The notes under the pieces: generated by a model
The model's database searches: none
Told to the model about the DNA's origin: nothing
What the model saw: only the letters and a program-made list of their open reading frames with translations
Shown: one piece after another, positions 44,281 to 53,132 of the stretch
Position numbering within the stretch: the first letter of the stretch is position 1
How the letters are laid out: every line of letters starts with the position of its first letter
Made by a program: the position numbers and the translations under genes
Source of the DNA: Candidatus Poribacteria bacterium
Lineage (GTDB): Bacteria > Poribacteria > WGA-4E > WGA-3G
NCBI GenBank assembly: GCA_022821965.1
Contig: JAJECN010000024.1
Location: 51,112-115,111 of the forward strand
DNA length: 64,000 bases
Direction: 5' to 3'

Positions 44281-47247
44281 TTAATTCCGTGCCTCAGGGA
44301 TAACTGTCAACTTTACTCGTTTTCCATCGCGCAGTACAACAACTTCAACAGGTTCCCCAATTTTTACAGCGTCAAGTGCATAAGTATAGTCATAGATATT
44401 GGTAATCTCCTGTCCGCCGAATTCGACGATAACATCACCACCCTTTAAACCTGCTTTATCAGCGGGACCGCCTGCACGAACACCGGAGAGTTTGACACCG
44501 GTGCCTTCGGTTGTATAATCTGGGATAGTACCTAAATATGCGCGCAGCGTATCACGGCTTCCTTCTTCTGATTGACTCCGTTCAACCCGAACGTACTCTG
44601 GACGGTCAGTGGCACCGATTAAGTCTAAAACAATACCGTGTGCTAAGTCTGAAATCCGCTCTATACCATCATAGTTAAGTGTCTCAGGATCATCTGTTGG
44701 ACGGTTATAGTCCTCGTGTCCACCAGTAAAGAAACTGAGCACTGGTACCTCTTTCGGATAGAAAGCAGTCACGTCTGTTGGCAGATAGGGATCCTCTTGG
44801 AGCGTCAGATTAAAACCGATAGGAACATTCCGTTTTTCAATCAGTTTTGTCCATACAGAAGATGAACCGACACCTTGCAAGATAAGTTTGTTGTCACGGA
44901 GTCGCCCTACCATATCGAAGTTGATATACGCGGCGATTTTGTCTAAGGAGATAACGGGATGGTTAACAAAGTGGGTAGAACCGATGAGTCCGAGTTCCTC
45001 ACCCGACCAGAGCGCAAAGATGACACCTCTCTGGAACTTTTCTGGGTGCTTCTGAAACGCTTCGCTGAGTGTCGCCGCCAATTCCAGTACGACAGCGGTG
45101 CCGGAAGCGTTATCATCTGCTCCATTGTGAATCTGTCCTTCTTCGCCTTTCCGTGCAAGTGAACCGATTTCACCGTAGCCGATATGGTCGTAGTGCGCCC
45201 CGACAACAACATATTCAGTATCGTCTGTTAATTCAGATGGAGGCAAAAGTGCAACCACGTTCTGATCGGTTTTCTTAACTTTTTCAACCGAGACAACGAT
45301 TTTGACTTTGACATCGGGCAACGGAAACTGTCCGAGAAAGTGTGGATTTTCCACGTCAAGTCCTGATTGAACATCTTTTAGGTTTTTACCTGATGGTGCA
45401 AAGAGGGCATTTGCTACGGTATCACTTATTGAGACAGCGACAATCCCGGAATCCGCGAGGCTGCTGTCAAAATCGAGTGGTATCAGTTTACCAGCGTTCG
45501 GAGAGTTCGGACCGGCAACGACGAGAAACGCCTTTGCCCCTTGTTCTCGTGCTTGCATTGCCTTGTAGCGGAGTCCGGCATATCGATTCAGTTGTTGACG
45601 GCGTTCGGGTTCCACACCTTCGGGGACATAGCGGAGTGCAACAACGATCTTATCCTTCACATCCAAACCAGCGTATGCATTGTAGCCTTCGCCTAACTCA
45701 CCGGGCACAAATAATCCGTACCCAACAAACACGACTTCACCTTCAACGATACCGTTACGCGAGAAGGAGAGAGGTTGAAAGTCCTGCTCTACACCGAACT
45801 CCATTATCTGCTCGGAGCCGTGCTTATGACGTGTGATATGGAAGTGATTCTCTCCCTCTATGACCCGTCTTCCCGCTGTGAATTCAAATTCTTGAAAGTA
45901 ATCCGATTTATTACCGACCGGCTTAAGATTAAGTTGTGCGAATTGAGTTGCAATATGCTCCGCAGCTTGCGCTGCTCCTTCGGAACCGGTCATCCTGCCT
46001 TCCAGCGCGTCGTCAGCCAGAAATTCGATGTGCTGTCGGATACTCATTTTGGTCCTATTAGAAAATTCGGAGTCAGCAACCGTTCGTACTGGATGCACGG
46101 GTGAATTCTGGCTTTTCGGCGCATCCAACACTGCCGCCAGTGCTGCTTGGTGATTCCATTCTGCAAGATAGAGTTGCGAAACCTCTTGGCTGTTTCGATT
46201 CGAGGTCCAGCAGAGTTGGTTCCCGTCAGGTGAGAAGACAGGAAGTCCATCAAATCCGTCGGTTGAGGTAACCCGAACCGGTTCGTGTCTGCCTCTTCCA
46301 TCAACGAGATACAACTCAAAGTTAGAAAATCCGAGTTTGTTGGAAGCGAAGATCACATAAGCACCGCTCGGATGGAAATAGGGTGCCCACGACATACTTT
46401 TAAAATCGGTCAGTCGTCGTATATTGGAGCCATCTATCCGCATAGTATAGATGTCGGCTTGACTACCATCAGCTGTGAAGTGCCGCCAGACGATGTGCTG
46501 TCCATCAGGGGTAAAGAAGGACCCTCCATCGTAACCGGGTGAGTCCGTCAAGCGGATCTGATCGGAGCCGTCGGCATTCATCAGATAAATTTCGCCGAAA
46601 TAGGCAGGATCCACTTCCAGTTGTTTCAGTTCTTTTGGAGAGAGTTGGCTCTTAGGATATGCATCTCGCAGTGAACAGAAAACGATATATTTTCCATCGG
46701 GCGAATACGAGGCTTCAGCGTCATAACCAGGGGCGTTTGTCAGCTGTTTAAGGTTGCTGCCATCCCGGTTCGCCGAGAAGATGTCCATCGCTTCATCGTA
46801 ATCCCAACTATATCGCCTTTCTTTTCCCGATGCTCGGAATTTCAGTTCTTCTTCCTGTTTTGCCTTCGCAAAAACGTCGTGGTGCGTTGAAGCGTAGAGT
46901 ACTTCATCGGTCCCCGGACGAAAGAAAGCACAGGTCGTCTTGCCAAGACCAGTAGAGACACGATGTGTATCACCCGTCAGTAGGTCTAAAAGATAAATCT
47001 GATAAAATGGGTTGTCCGGTTCACGTTCACTTTGGAAGATGAGTGCATTGCCATCTTCGGAGAAATAACCCTCCCCAGCGCGTTTTCCATCATAAGTGAG
47101 TTGTCGGATGTTGCTGAGAAATTGTGATTCGTCAGCAGAATTTACCCCTATTTCGTTTGACATCGCGTGTTGTGCCACGACTCCGCTCCACAGAGAAACG
47201 GCAAAGAATATCACGCAGAAAAAACCGATCCGTTTGATGCAATGCAT
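44281..47247 (-). CDS. secreted TolB-propeller/M28 metallopeptidase/PDZ fusion
   Basis: ATG 47247, with GTAGGAGG upstream, is preferred over the ORF start and gives 988 aa with a signal peptide (RIGFFCVIFFAVSLWSGVVA). Residues about 40-380 are a TolB-like propeller (IYLMNADGSDQIRLTDSPGYDGGSFF and similar blades). A PA-like insert and an M28 aminopeptidase domain follow: VVVGAHYDHIGYG (His), NGADDNASGTAV (Asp), LWSGEELGLIGS (Glu), YINFDMVGR and FTGGHEDYNRPTDD. The C-terminus is a PDZ domain (GPADKAGLKGGDVIVEFGG). All zinc ligands are present. It likely degrades peptides outside the cytoplasm, with the propeller and PDZ controlling access. Confidence 0.92.
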   Translation of the reverse strand: MHCIKRIGFFCVIFFAVSLWSGVVAQHAMSNEIGVNSADESQFLSNIRQLTYDGKRAGEGYFSEDGNALIFQSEREPDNPFYQIYLLDLLTGDTHRVSTGLGKTTCAFFRPGTDEVLYASTHHDVFAKAKQEEELKFRASGKERRYSWDYDEAMDIFSANRDGSNLKQLTNAPGYDAEASYSPDGKYIVFCSLRDAYPKSQLSPKELKQLEVDPAYFGEIYLMNADGSDQIRLTDSPGYDGGSFFTPDGQHIVWRHFTADGSQADIYTMRIDGSNIRRLTDFKSMSWAPYFHPSGAYVIFASNKLGFSNFELYLVDGRGRHEPVRVTSTDGFDGLPVFSPDGNQLCWTSNRNSQEVSQLYLAEWNHQAALAAVLDAPKSQNSPVHPVRTVADSEFSNRTKMSIRQHIEFLADDALEGRMTGSEGAAQAAEHIATQFAQLNLKPVGNKSDYFQEFEFTAGRRVIEGENHFHITRHKHGSEQIMEFGVEQDFQPLSFSRNGIVEGEVVFVGYGLFVPGELGEGYNAYAGLDVKDKIVVALRYVPEGVEPERRQQLNRYAGLRYKAMQAREQGAKAFLVVAGPNSPNAGKLIPLDFDSSLADSGIVAVSISDTVANALFAPSGKNLKDVQSGLDVENPHFLGQFPLPDVKVKIVVSVEKVKKTDQNVVALLPPSELTDDTEYVVVGAHYDHIGYGEIGSLARKGEEGQIHNGADDNASGTAVVLELAATLSEAFQKHPEKFQRGVIFALWSGEELGLIGSTHFVNHPVISLDKIAAYINFDMVGRLRDNKLILQGVGSSSVWTKLIEKRNVPIGFNLTLQEDPYLPTDVTAFYPKEVPVLSFFTGGHEDYNRPTDDPETLNYDGIERISDLAHGIVLDLIGATDRPEYVRVERSQSEEGSRDTLRAYLGTIPDYTTEGTGVKLSGVRAGGPADKAGLKGGDVIVEFGGQEITNIYDYTYALDAVKIGEPVEVVVLRDGKRVKLTVIPEARN

Positions 47248-47313
47248 CTCGAATCCTCCTACCTCCGGCATAATTTATTATAAAAACTTGTGCGACTTTG
47301 GTCGCTATGTATA

Positions 47314-48165
47314 CTACAAATACTCAGCAGCCTTCTGTTTGAGAAATGCGAGCCCATCAGTTGCAAGGCTTTCGGCACTCGGTGCGATGTCGCGCCAGAT
47401 GCACGTCGCAGCGGCGATTTCTTTAACAGCGGGTGTAAACGATTCAATCACGAGCCATCTGTCGTAGTTCACTTTCGCAAGTGCCCCGAACACACCGTCC
47501 CAATCTACAAGTCCTGTCCCCGGTGTCCCACGATCATTTTCACAGCAGTGAACGTGATGCAGGAAATCACCGGTAGCAATAATAGCATCCGCCTGATTCT
47601 TTTCTTCAATGTTCATGTGAAACGTATCCAGATGCACCTTGAAGTATGGGCTATCCACCGCTTCACAAAGTTTAACAGCATCTTCGGCGATGTTGATGAA
47701 ATAGGTTTCAAACCTGTTGAGCGGTTCACTGGCGAGCGTAACACCGTATTTTTCTCCGGTTTCGCAAATTTCTTGCAAACCTTCAACGCACCATTCCCAT
47801 TCCTGTTCGTTTCTACCGCGTCCAACGAGCTTACCGACAGCACTATACATGGGTCCAACAAGCGTATCGGCTCCCAATTCTGCGACAATTTCACAACAAC
47901 GCTTGAGATAGGATTTCCCGTTTTCGCGAATAGTGGGATCTTCGTCGATTGGATTTCTATCCCCAGCCATGATATTACACCCGATGGTTTCTAAGCCGGT
48001 ATCCTTCAGTAACGCTTGGGTGTAGGGGATATCCACTGTATCCGGGGCAAAAATAGGGATTTCTACACCATCAAAACCCATTTCAGCGACTTTAGGAATC
48101 AGGTCTGCAGTCTCTCTGTCAAACTTATCTGCCCAGAGTAATAAATTTACACCAAACTTTGGCAT
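47314..48165 (-). CDS. sugar epimerase/isomerase, D-tagatose/D-psicose 3-epimerase-like
   Basis: A 283-aa TIM barrel with the ketohexose 3-epimerase pattern: FGVNLLLWADKFDRE, MGFDGVEIPIFAPDT, VTLASEPLNRFETYFINIAEDAVKL (metal Glu), FKVHLDTFHMNIEEKN (Asp, His), HHVHCCENDRGTPGTG (His) and RWLVIESFTP (Glu). These are the four metal ligands of the D-tagatose 3-epimerase family. Substrate specificity is not predictable. AAGGAG lies about 12 bases before ATG 48165. It is about 60 bases upstream of the M28 peptidase gene in the same direction. Confidence 0.88.
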   Translation of the reverse strand: MPKFGVNLLLWADKFDRETADLIPKVAEMGFDGVEIPIFAPDTVDIPYTQALLKDTGLETIGCNIMAGDRNPIDEDPTIRENGKSYLKRCCEIVAELGADTLVGPMYSAVGKLVGRGRNEQEWEWCVEGLQEICETGEKYGVTLASEPLNRFETYFINIAEDAVKLCEAVDSPYFKVHLDTFHMNIEEKNQADAIIATGDFLHHVHCCENDRGTPGTGLVDWDGVFGALAKVNYDRWLVIESFTPAVKEIAAATCIWRDIAPSAESLATDGLAFLKQKAAEYL

Positions 48166-48279
48166 TGTGTGTTGTTCTCCTTAAAAAAATAGCGTGTAAT
48201 ACTTTTTTAGTTTAGCACAAATTGCAAAGCGTTTTCAAGTTTTTTCCAATAGCGGTGAATGCCTGATGACAAACTCTGA

Positions 48280-49599
48280 TTATCCAGAATCCCCCGGTTT
48301 AAACAGGTATTTCGGTGCCATCATCGTCAACGAAACACCGCGAGCAATCAGAAGGAGTGTGTACGCAGCCCATAACCCGTGGTTACCAAAAGGTATCAGT
48401 AAATAGACAGCACTTAAAAAGATCAGGGTTGAGACAATCACAGAATTTCGTAATGCCTTAGAAACAGTTGCTCCGAGAAAGATCCCGTCCCAAATGTAGG
48501 CGGCAACATTAATAACGGGAGCGATGATTATCCAAATCAGATACGGTTTCGCTTGTTCGATAAGTGGCATCTGATTGGTAAAAAGATGCAGCAAGTGCTC
48601 CCCAAACAGCACAAAAATTAACATAAGGATGCCCCCGAACAGAAATGCCCAGAGGAAGATTTGACGCGTCGTCTGTTTCAGATTCTGTAGGTCCTGGGCA
48701 CCTTTATACTTACCGATAAGACTCTCTGCTGCAAAAGCGAGTCCGTCAATCGCATAAGATAAGAGGTTGATAAACTGAAGTAAAATCGTGTTAATCGCGA
48801 GGAGAGTATCACTCAAAGCCGCAGATTTCGCTGTGAAAACGGCGTGGCTAAACACAAGGCAGCAGGTCCTGATGAAAATGTCCGCACTAATGTTAAGGAA
48901 TCGCTTGAGCTTAGAAAATGCTAAGATTTCCCAGAAATCCCATGCTGGCAAAATACCGCGATAGTATCTCGAAAACAGGGAAATAGCTACAAACAATCCG
49001 ACATACTGCGCAATGACAGTTGCTAAAGCGATACCCGCCACCTTCATACCAAGTAACCACACAAACACCAGGTTCAGGACGATGTTAACGAGGTTCACCA
49101 CAATTGTCAATAGCATCGGATAGCGGGCATTCTGTAACCCCAAAAACACACCGTGAAACGCATGTAAGCACAATGTTGCTGGCGCAGCATAGATACGGAT
49201 ATGGAAATAGAGGCGTGCGAGATGTTCCACATCAGGACTCGTATCAATGAGGAGGAAACTGAGATCAATCAGCTGCCACTGGAAGATAAGGAGTAATAGA
49301 CTTGACGTGATGCCGATGCATATCGCTCTCAGCAGCAAGCGTCCGCATTCTCGGAGGTCCTTTTCTCCGAAGGCTTGTGCTGTCAGCCCTGTCGTTGCCA
49401 TTCTGAGAAACCCAAATCCCCAATAGATAAAACTGAAGAGAACACCACCAATACCGACTGCACCGAGGTAGTCTTCGGATTCCAGCCGCCCCATCAAGGC
49501 GGTATCCACAGCCCCTAAAAGTGGAATGGAGAAGTTACTAATGATGTTGGGAAGGGCAAGTCGATAGATTTGCTTATTGATGTCTTTTGGGTTGCTCAT
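48280..49599 (-). CDS. MATE-family efflux transporter
   Basis: Start ATG 49599 (MSNPKDINKQIYRLALP), with GGAAATT upstream; the 50 codons before it in the ORF track are non-homologous. The 439-aa protein has about twelve membrane helices and MATE signatures: ALPNIISNFSIPLLGAVDTALMGRL, RMATTGLTAQAFGEKDLRECGRLLLRA and, in the second half, LLSYAIDGLAFAAESLIGKYKGA. This sequence type belongs to the DinF-like branch, which exports organic cations or drugs using Na+ or H+ gradients. It is divergent from the acyltransferase gene. Confidence 0.92.
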   Translation of the reverse strand: MSNPKDINKQIYRLALPNIISNFSIPLLGAVDTALMGRLESEDYLGAVGIGGVLFSFIYWGFGFLRMATTGLTAQAFGEKDLRECGRLLLRAICIGITSSLLLLIFQWQLIDLSFLLIDTSPDVEHLARLYFHIRIYAAPATLCLHAFHGVFLGLQNARYPMLLTIVVNLVNIVLNLVFVWLLGMKVAGIALATVIAQYVGLFVAISLFSRYYRGILPAWDFWEILAFSKLKRFLNISADIFIRTCCLVFSHAVFTAKSAALSDTLLAINTILLQFINLLSYAIDGLAFAAESLIGKYKGAQDLQNLKQTTRQIFLWAFLFGGILMLIFVLFGEHLLHLFTNQMPLIEQAKPYLIWIIIAPVINVAAYIWDGIFLGATVSKALRNSVIVSTLIFLSAVYLLIPFGNHGLWAAYTLLLIARGVSLTMMAPKYLFKPGDSG

Positions 49600-49833
49600 A
49601 GAAATTTCCGTTCCATTTCTGTCGCATAACTTAACACGGGTTACGATGAAAAGCAAGCGATATTTCGTCTGCGGGCAGACGCGTTCAGTTCCCTTAAAAT
49701 ATATTCTTAAAAACAAAGGAAATTTACTTATGATGCAACAAAGTATCAAATTCTGCCGTATATGCCGGAGGATTTGTGTTGCTTTACATTTTTCTTTGTA
49801 ATTTTGCCAGAAATTTAGTATACTATTTAACTA

Positions 49834-50715
49834 ATGAAACTAATCAAAGACAGGTGTTATGAGTTTGCCGCCAAATTGATCGGATTCTGTGTATCTCGAC
49901 TGCCGCGTCCTGTAACCCTGACTATAGGCGCGTGGTTAGGTGCCCTCGTATTTCGGCTCGCACCGCAGCAGAGAAAGTTGACGTATGAACATTTAAGGTA
50001 CAGCTTGGTGCTCTCGGACGAACGCAGGGTCAAAGCAATAGCAAAACAGTGCTTTGAAAACTTAGGGAAAACTGTCGTCGAGTTCATGCAGTTCCCTCGC
50101 TTAGACAGACAGCAAATTCAACGATATGTTACTTTTGAAGGAACTGAGCATGTAGAGCAAGTGCTTTCACAAGGGAAAGGAGCAATCATTCTAACAGGGC
50201 ATTTTGGGAATTGGGAACTTCTCGCTGCCAGTATTTCCGCCACAGTTGCTCCGCTCACACCTATTGTTCGTGAATTGCGTTCGCCTCGTTTAAACGCCTT
50301 GGTCTCCAGGTACCGGGAGAAAGCGGGATATGCTACCATCGATAGAGATACAGGGGTACGCCACGCACTTCGGTGTCTCAAGCGTAACGAATTGCTTGGA
50401 ATCGTTGCCGATGTTGATACAGCAGTGAACGGCGTTTTTGTCGATTTTTTTGGTAGGCACGCCTATACACCGTATAGTCCAGTTGCTATTGCCCTCAAAA
50501 CAGGGGCGGCGATACTGCCAACGTTTATTATTCGTCAACCCGATGGTTCACACCGCGCAATTATTGAACCGCCCTTGGCGTTGAAACGGACAGATACGAA
50601 AGAGAAAGATCTTGTTATCAATACACAGAGATTCACAAAAATCATTGAATCTTACATTCGACAATACCCAGCACAGTGGATTTGGATGCATCGACGGTGG
50701 AAAACACAACCTTAG
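49834..50715 (+). CDS. LpxL/HtrB-like lipid A acyltransferase
   Basis: Adds a secondary acyl chain to lipid A at the inner membrane. The LPLAT core motif GAIILTGHFGNWELLAAS has the catalytic H(x)4 pattern (HFGNWE); later motifs are DVDTAVNGVFVDFFGR and TYSPVAIALKTGAAILPTFI, with the C-terminal QYPAQWIWMHRRWK typical of the family. Length 293 aa. It heads a run with lptC, lptA and lptB, which export the finished lipopolysaccharide. The 3' end overlaps the lptC reading frame. Confidence 0.9.
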   Translation: MKLIKDRCYEFAAKLIGFCVSRLPRPVTLTIGAWLGALVFRLAPQQRKLTYEHLRYSLVLSDERRVKAIAKQCFENLGKTVVEFMQFPRLDRQQIQRYVTFEGTEHVEQVLSQGKGAIILTGHFGNWELLAASISATVAPLTPIVRELRSPRLNALVSRYREKAGYATIDRDTGVRHALRCLKRNELLGIVADVDTAVNGVFVDFFGRHAYTPYSPVAIALKTGAAILPTFIIRQPDGSHRAIIEPPLALKRTDTKEKDLVINTQRFTKIIESYIRQYPAQWIWMHRRWKTQP

Positions 50716-51286
50716 CAAGATCGGCACGTGGTTGTCCATTTGTCTGCTACTTTGCGTAATTTGTTGTAAAAACACAGAGATCCCGGTCAGTGTAACTGAC
50801 GAATCTGTAGAAGCGGTTCCAACACAGAAATTGGAAAGGTTTTCTACGCAACACACCGAGGCAGGCATTATTAAATGGACACTTGTCGGAGACGCTTCAA
50901 CATTCCACGGGAGTTATATTGAAGTGGAAAATCCGAATGTCGAAATTTTTGAAAACGGTGTTGTTTCTATCACCTTGAGTAGCCAAAAAGGCAAACAATT
51001 TCTCACGGGCGGCAAAAAAGACAATCTGCACCTCTCAGGGAACGTCGTCGGCATCAGCAAAGATGGCACCTTGTATACGGATACGCTCCATTGGCAAAAC
51101 CGGATGGGCAGACTATACGCTCCTGACGAAGCAACACTTGTCCGCGGAGATTCCACCTGGGTCGGAGTAGAAATGTACGCGAATCCGACACTCGAAACCG
51201 TAGAAATGAAAAACAATCAATTCAAACTTCACTCAAAAGATGAGAAAACGCATGAACACCATAAAACCCCAACTGAACCAGAGTAG
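50612..51286 (+). CDS. lptC: LptC-like LPS export component (start uncertain)
   Basis: The recognised part, IIKWTLVGDASTFHGSYIEVENPNVEIFENG and NLHLSGNVVGISKDGTLYTDTLHWQNRMGRLYAPDEATLVRGD, is a bacterial LptC/OstA-type beta-jellyroll. It would hand lipopolysaccharide from LptBFG to LptA in the periplasm. A membrane segment IGTWLSICLLLCVICC precedes it and may be a lipobox. The ORF start at 50612 lies within the acyltransferase gene; the true start is probably a later TTG or similar codon before the hydrophobic segment, and I could not fix it. It overlaps lptA by about 45 bases. Confidence 0.8.
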   Translation: MLSIHRDSQKSLNLTFDNTQHSGFGCIDGGKHNLSKIGTWLSICLLLCVICCKNTEIPVSVTDESVEAVPTQKLERFSTQHTEAGIIKWTLVGDASTFHGSYIEVENPNVEIFENGVVSITLSSQKGKQFLTGGKKDNLHLSGNVVGISKDGTLYTDTLHWQNRMGRLYAPDEATLVRGDSTWVGVEMYANPTLETVEMKNNQFKLHSKDEKTHEHHKTPTEPE

Positions 51287-52184
51287 GTACGAACACATAT
51301 CTCAATTTCGCAAATTTTGTAATCTTTGTAAATATACCGGTTTCCTAACCCTTCTTGTTTGTCTTGTCTCCTTAACTCTCGCTGCAGAGAACACGGAAAC
51401 AGAAGCACCTTCTTCAGCCAGCAGTGTGGAAATGCAAACCACAGAGAACACGGAACAAGAAACAGGCACTGCTGAAGATACCGGTACTGCAGCAGAGATG
51501 ACCAAAGAAATAATCACCGGCACCTCGAAAAGGATGGAGAGTTATGAGCAGAAAGGCATAACGATTCTTATTGGCGAAGCCAAGACGGTTCGACGTAACG
51601 AGCAGGGAATTGAGATCGGGTTTCTCAACGCTGACAAAATCACCCTCAAGCGCGACTTGGAAACTGAAACGACAAAAGAAATCATCGCTGAGGGCAATGT
51701 AGAAATCCGAGATCAAAATATCTTTGCCACCTGTGACCACGCTACTATGGACAACCTCACAAGTACTATTATCCTTAAAGATAACGTCGTCGTCTTACAA
51801 AATAAGGACCGACTCGAAACTAAATTCTTCACTTTCAATCGGATAACTGGCAAACAGACTGCTGAGGGCGATGTCAAATTTAAGGTTACTGTTACGCAAG
51901 TGGCACCGGTAACTACAGAAGAAACCGAAAACACCGAAAGTGATGCGGAGACCGGTGAAGAGGAAACCTCCGCACCTGCCTCTGAGGAATCAGAAAATCA
52001 GGCTCAAACGGATACGGACACTGAGGCTGATAATGCTGACGCGAACGCAGAAACAGAAGAGGAACCTAATACAGATACTGAAAACTCTGAAGATGCGGAC
52101 TCGGAAGAAGAAACGGATACAGACCCTGAAGACTCCGATGACGCAGATTCAAACCCTGAGACGGAAGAATCTGAGGACAATTAA
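51240..52184 (+). CDS. lptA: LptA-like periplasmic LPS-bridge protein with acidic tail
   Basis: Signal peptide (YTGFLTLLVCLVSLTLAAE), then an OstA/LptA domain about residues 95-220: KGITILIGEAKTVRRNEQGIEIGFLNADKITLKRD, IIAEGNVEIRDQNIFATCDHATMDN and GKQTAEGDVKFKV. The final ~90 residues are almost entirely E, D, T, S, N and A (TESDAETGEEETSAPA and so on), a low-complexity extension absent from model LptA proteins. A second acidic/Thr-rich stretch precedes the domain. The tail may bind cations or be a disordered spacer in the periplasm. The gene is followed by a heptad element and lptB. Confidence 0.85.
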   Translation: MRKRMNTIKPQLNQSRYEHISQFRKFCNLCKYTGFLTLLVCLVSLTLAAENTETEAPSSASSVEMQTTENTEQETGTAEDTGTAAEMTKEIITGTSKRMESYEQKGITILIGEAKTVRRNEQGIEIGFLNADKITLKRDLETETTKEIIAEGNVEIRDQNIFATCDHATMDNLTSTIILKDNVVVLQNKDRLETKFFTFNRITGKQTAEGDVKFKVTVTQVAPVTTEETENTESDAETGEEETSAPASEESENQAQTDTDTEADNADANAETEEEPNTDTENSEDADSEEETDTDPEDSDDADSNPETEESEDN

Positions 52185-52198
52185 GATGTGAGGAATGG

Positions 52199-52284
52199 TC
52201 TTCAGTTGTCAGTAACAAGAAGGTGTTTCTATAGATTTCCCGTGTTAAATGCAACCCTCTTACTTAACTGAAAACCGATAACTC
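52199..52284. repeat. heptad palindromic element between lptA and lptB
   Basis: Arms CTTCAGTTGTCAGTAACAAG and CTTAACTGAAAACCGATAACT around a 45-base core; the right arm ends 11 bases before the lptB start. Confidence 0.75.
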
Positions 52285-52294
52285 TGAAAAAATC

Positions 52295-53065
52295 ATGGCA
52301 ATAGAATTACAAGCACACAGACTCGTAAAACGTTATACACGACGTGGTCCCATCGTTGTTAACGAGGTAAGCCTGTCAGTCCAGCAGGGCGAAGTCGTCG
52401 GTTTACTCGGTCCCAACGGTGCTGGAAAATCGACCACATTTTACATGGTTGTAGGGTTGATCCGTCCGAATGCTGGTAGAATCACATACGACGATAAGGA
52501 CATCACCTTCTACCCTATGTATAAACGTGCGAGACTCGGCATCGGCTACCTCGCACAAGAGACATCAATTTTCCGTAAACTGACGGTTCAACAAAACATT
52601 GAGGCGATTCTCGAAGTACAAGGCGTACCGAAAGCAGAACGGAAGTCTCGTATCCGTGAATTGACAGACGAACTCGGTATTTCAAATCTTTTATCACGCA
52701 AAGCATATACGCTTTCAGGAGGTGAATGTCGTCGGGCAGAGATAGCAAGAGCCCTCGCCGCACAACCCGATTTCATTTTACTTGATGAACCGCTTTCCGG
52801 AATAGATCCGATTGCTGTCGCTGACATTAAGCAACTCATTGCACATTTACGTGATCGCAACTTGGGGGTACTTATTACAGACCATAATGCGGCTGAAACT
52901 CTTGACATTGTTGACAGGGCATACATTATTGTTGACGGAAAAATTACCCTTACCGGAACGCCTACGGAGCTCATAAACAGTGAGACTGCAAGAGATCTCT
53001 ATTTTGGACACAATTTCTCCTATCGGCTGGGTGGCAACGCTCCTGGAACACCGACAGATTATTAG
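52295..53065 (+). CDS. lptB: LPS export ATPase LptB
   Basis: ABC ATPase that drives LPS extraction with LptFG and LptC. Walker A GPNGAGKST, Q-loop region YLAQETSIFRKLTVQQN (FRKLTV is characteristic of LptB), signature LSGGECRRAEIARALA, Walker B FILLDEPLSGIDPIA and H-loop LITDHN. Length 256 aa. It lies between lptA and rpoN as in proteobacterial genomes. No Shine-Dalgarno is seen, as the start sits just after a heptad element. LptF and LptG genes are not in the window. Confidence 0.96.
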   Translation: MAIELQAHRLVKRYTRRGPIVVNEVSLSVQQGEVVGLLGPNGAGKSTTFYMVVGLIRPNAGRITYDDKDITFYPMYKRARLGIGYLAQETSIFRKLTVQQNIEAILEVQGVPKAERKSRIRELTDELGISNLLSRKAYTLSGGECRRAEIARALAAQPDFILLDEPLSGIDPIAVADIKQLIAHLRDRNLGVLITDHNAAETLDIVDRAYIIVDGKITLTGTPTELINSETARDLYFGHNFSYRLGGNAPGTPTDY

Positions 53066-53132
53066 TTAGTTGTTACTAAGAAGGGGTTCCCTTTCTGAAA
53101 ACCGATACCTAATAATCGGGAGATTGGATGAA

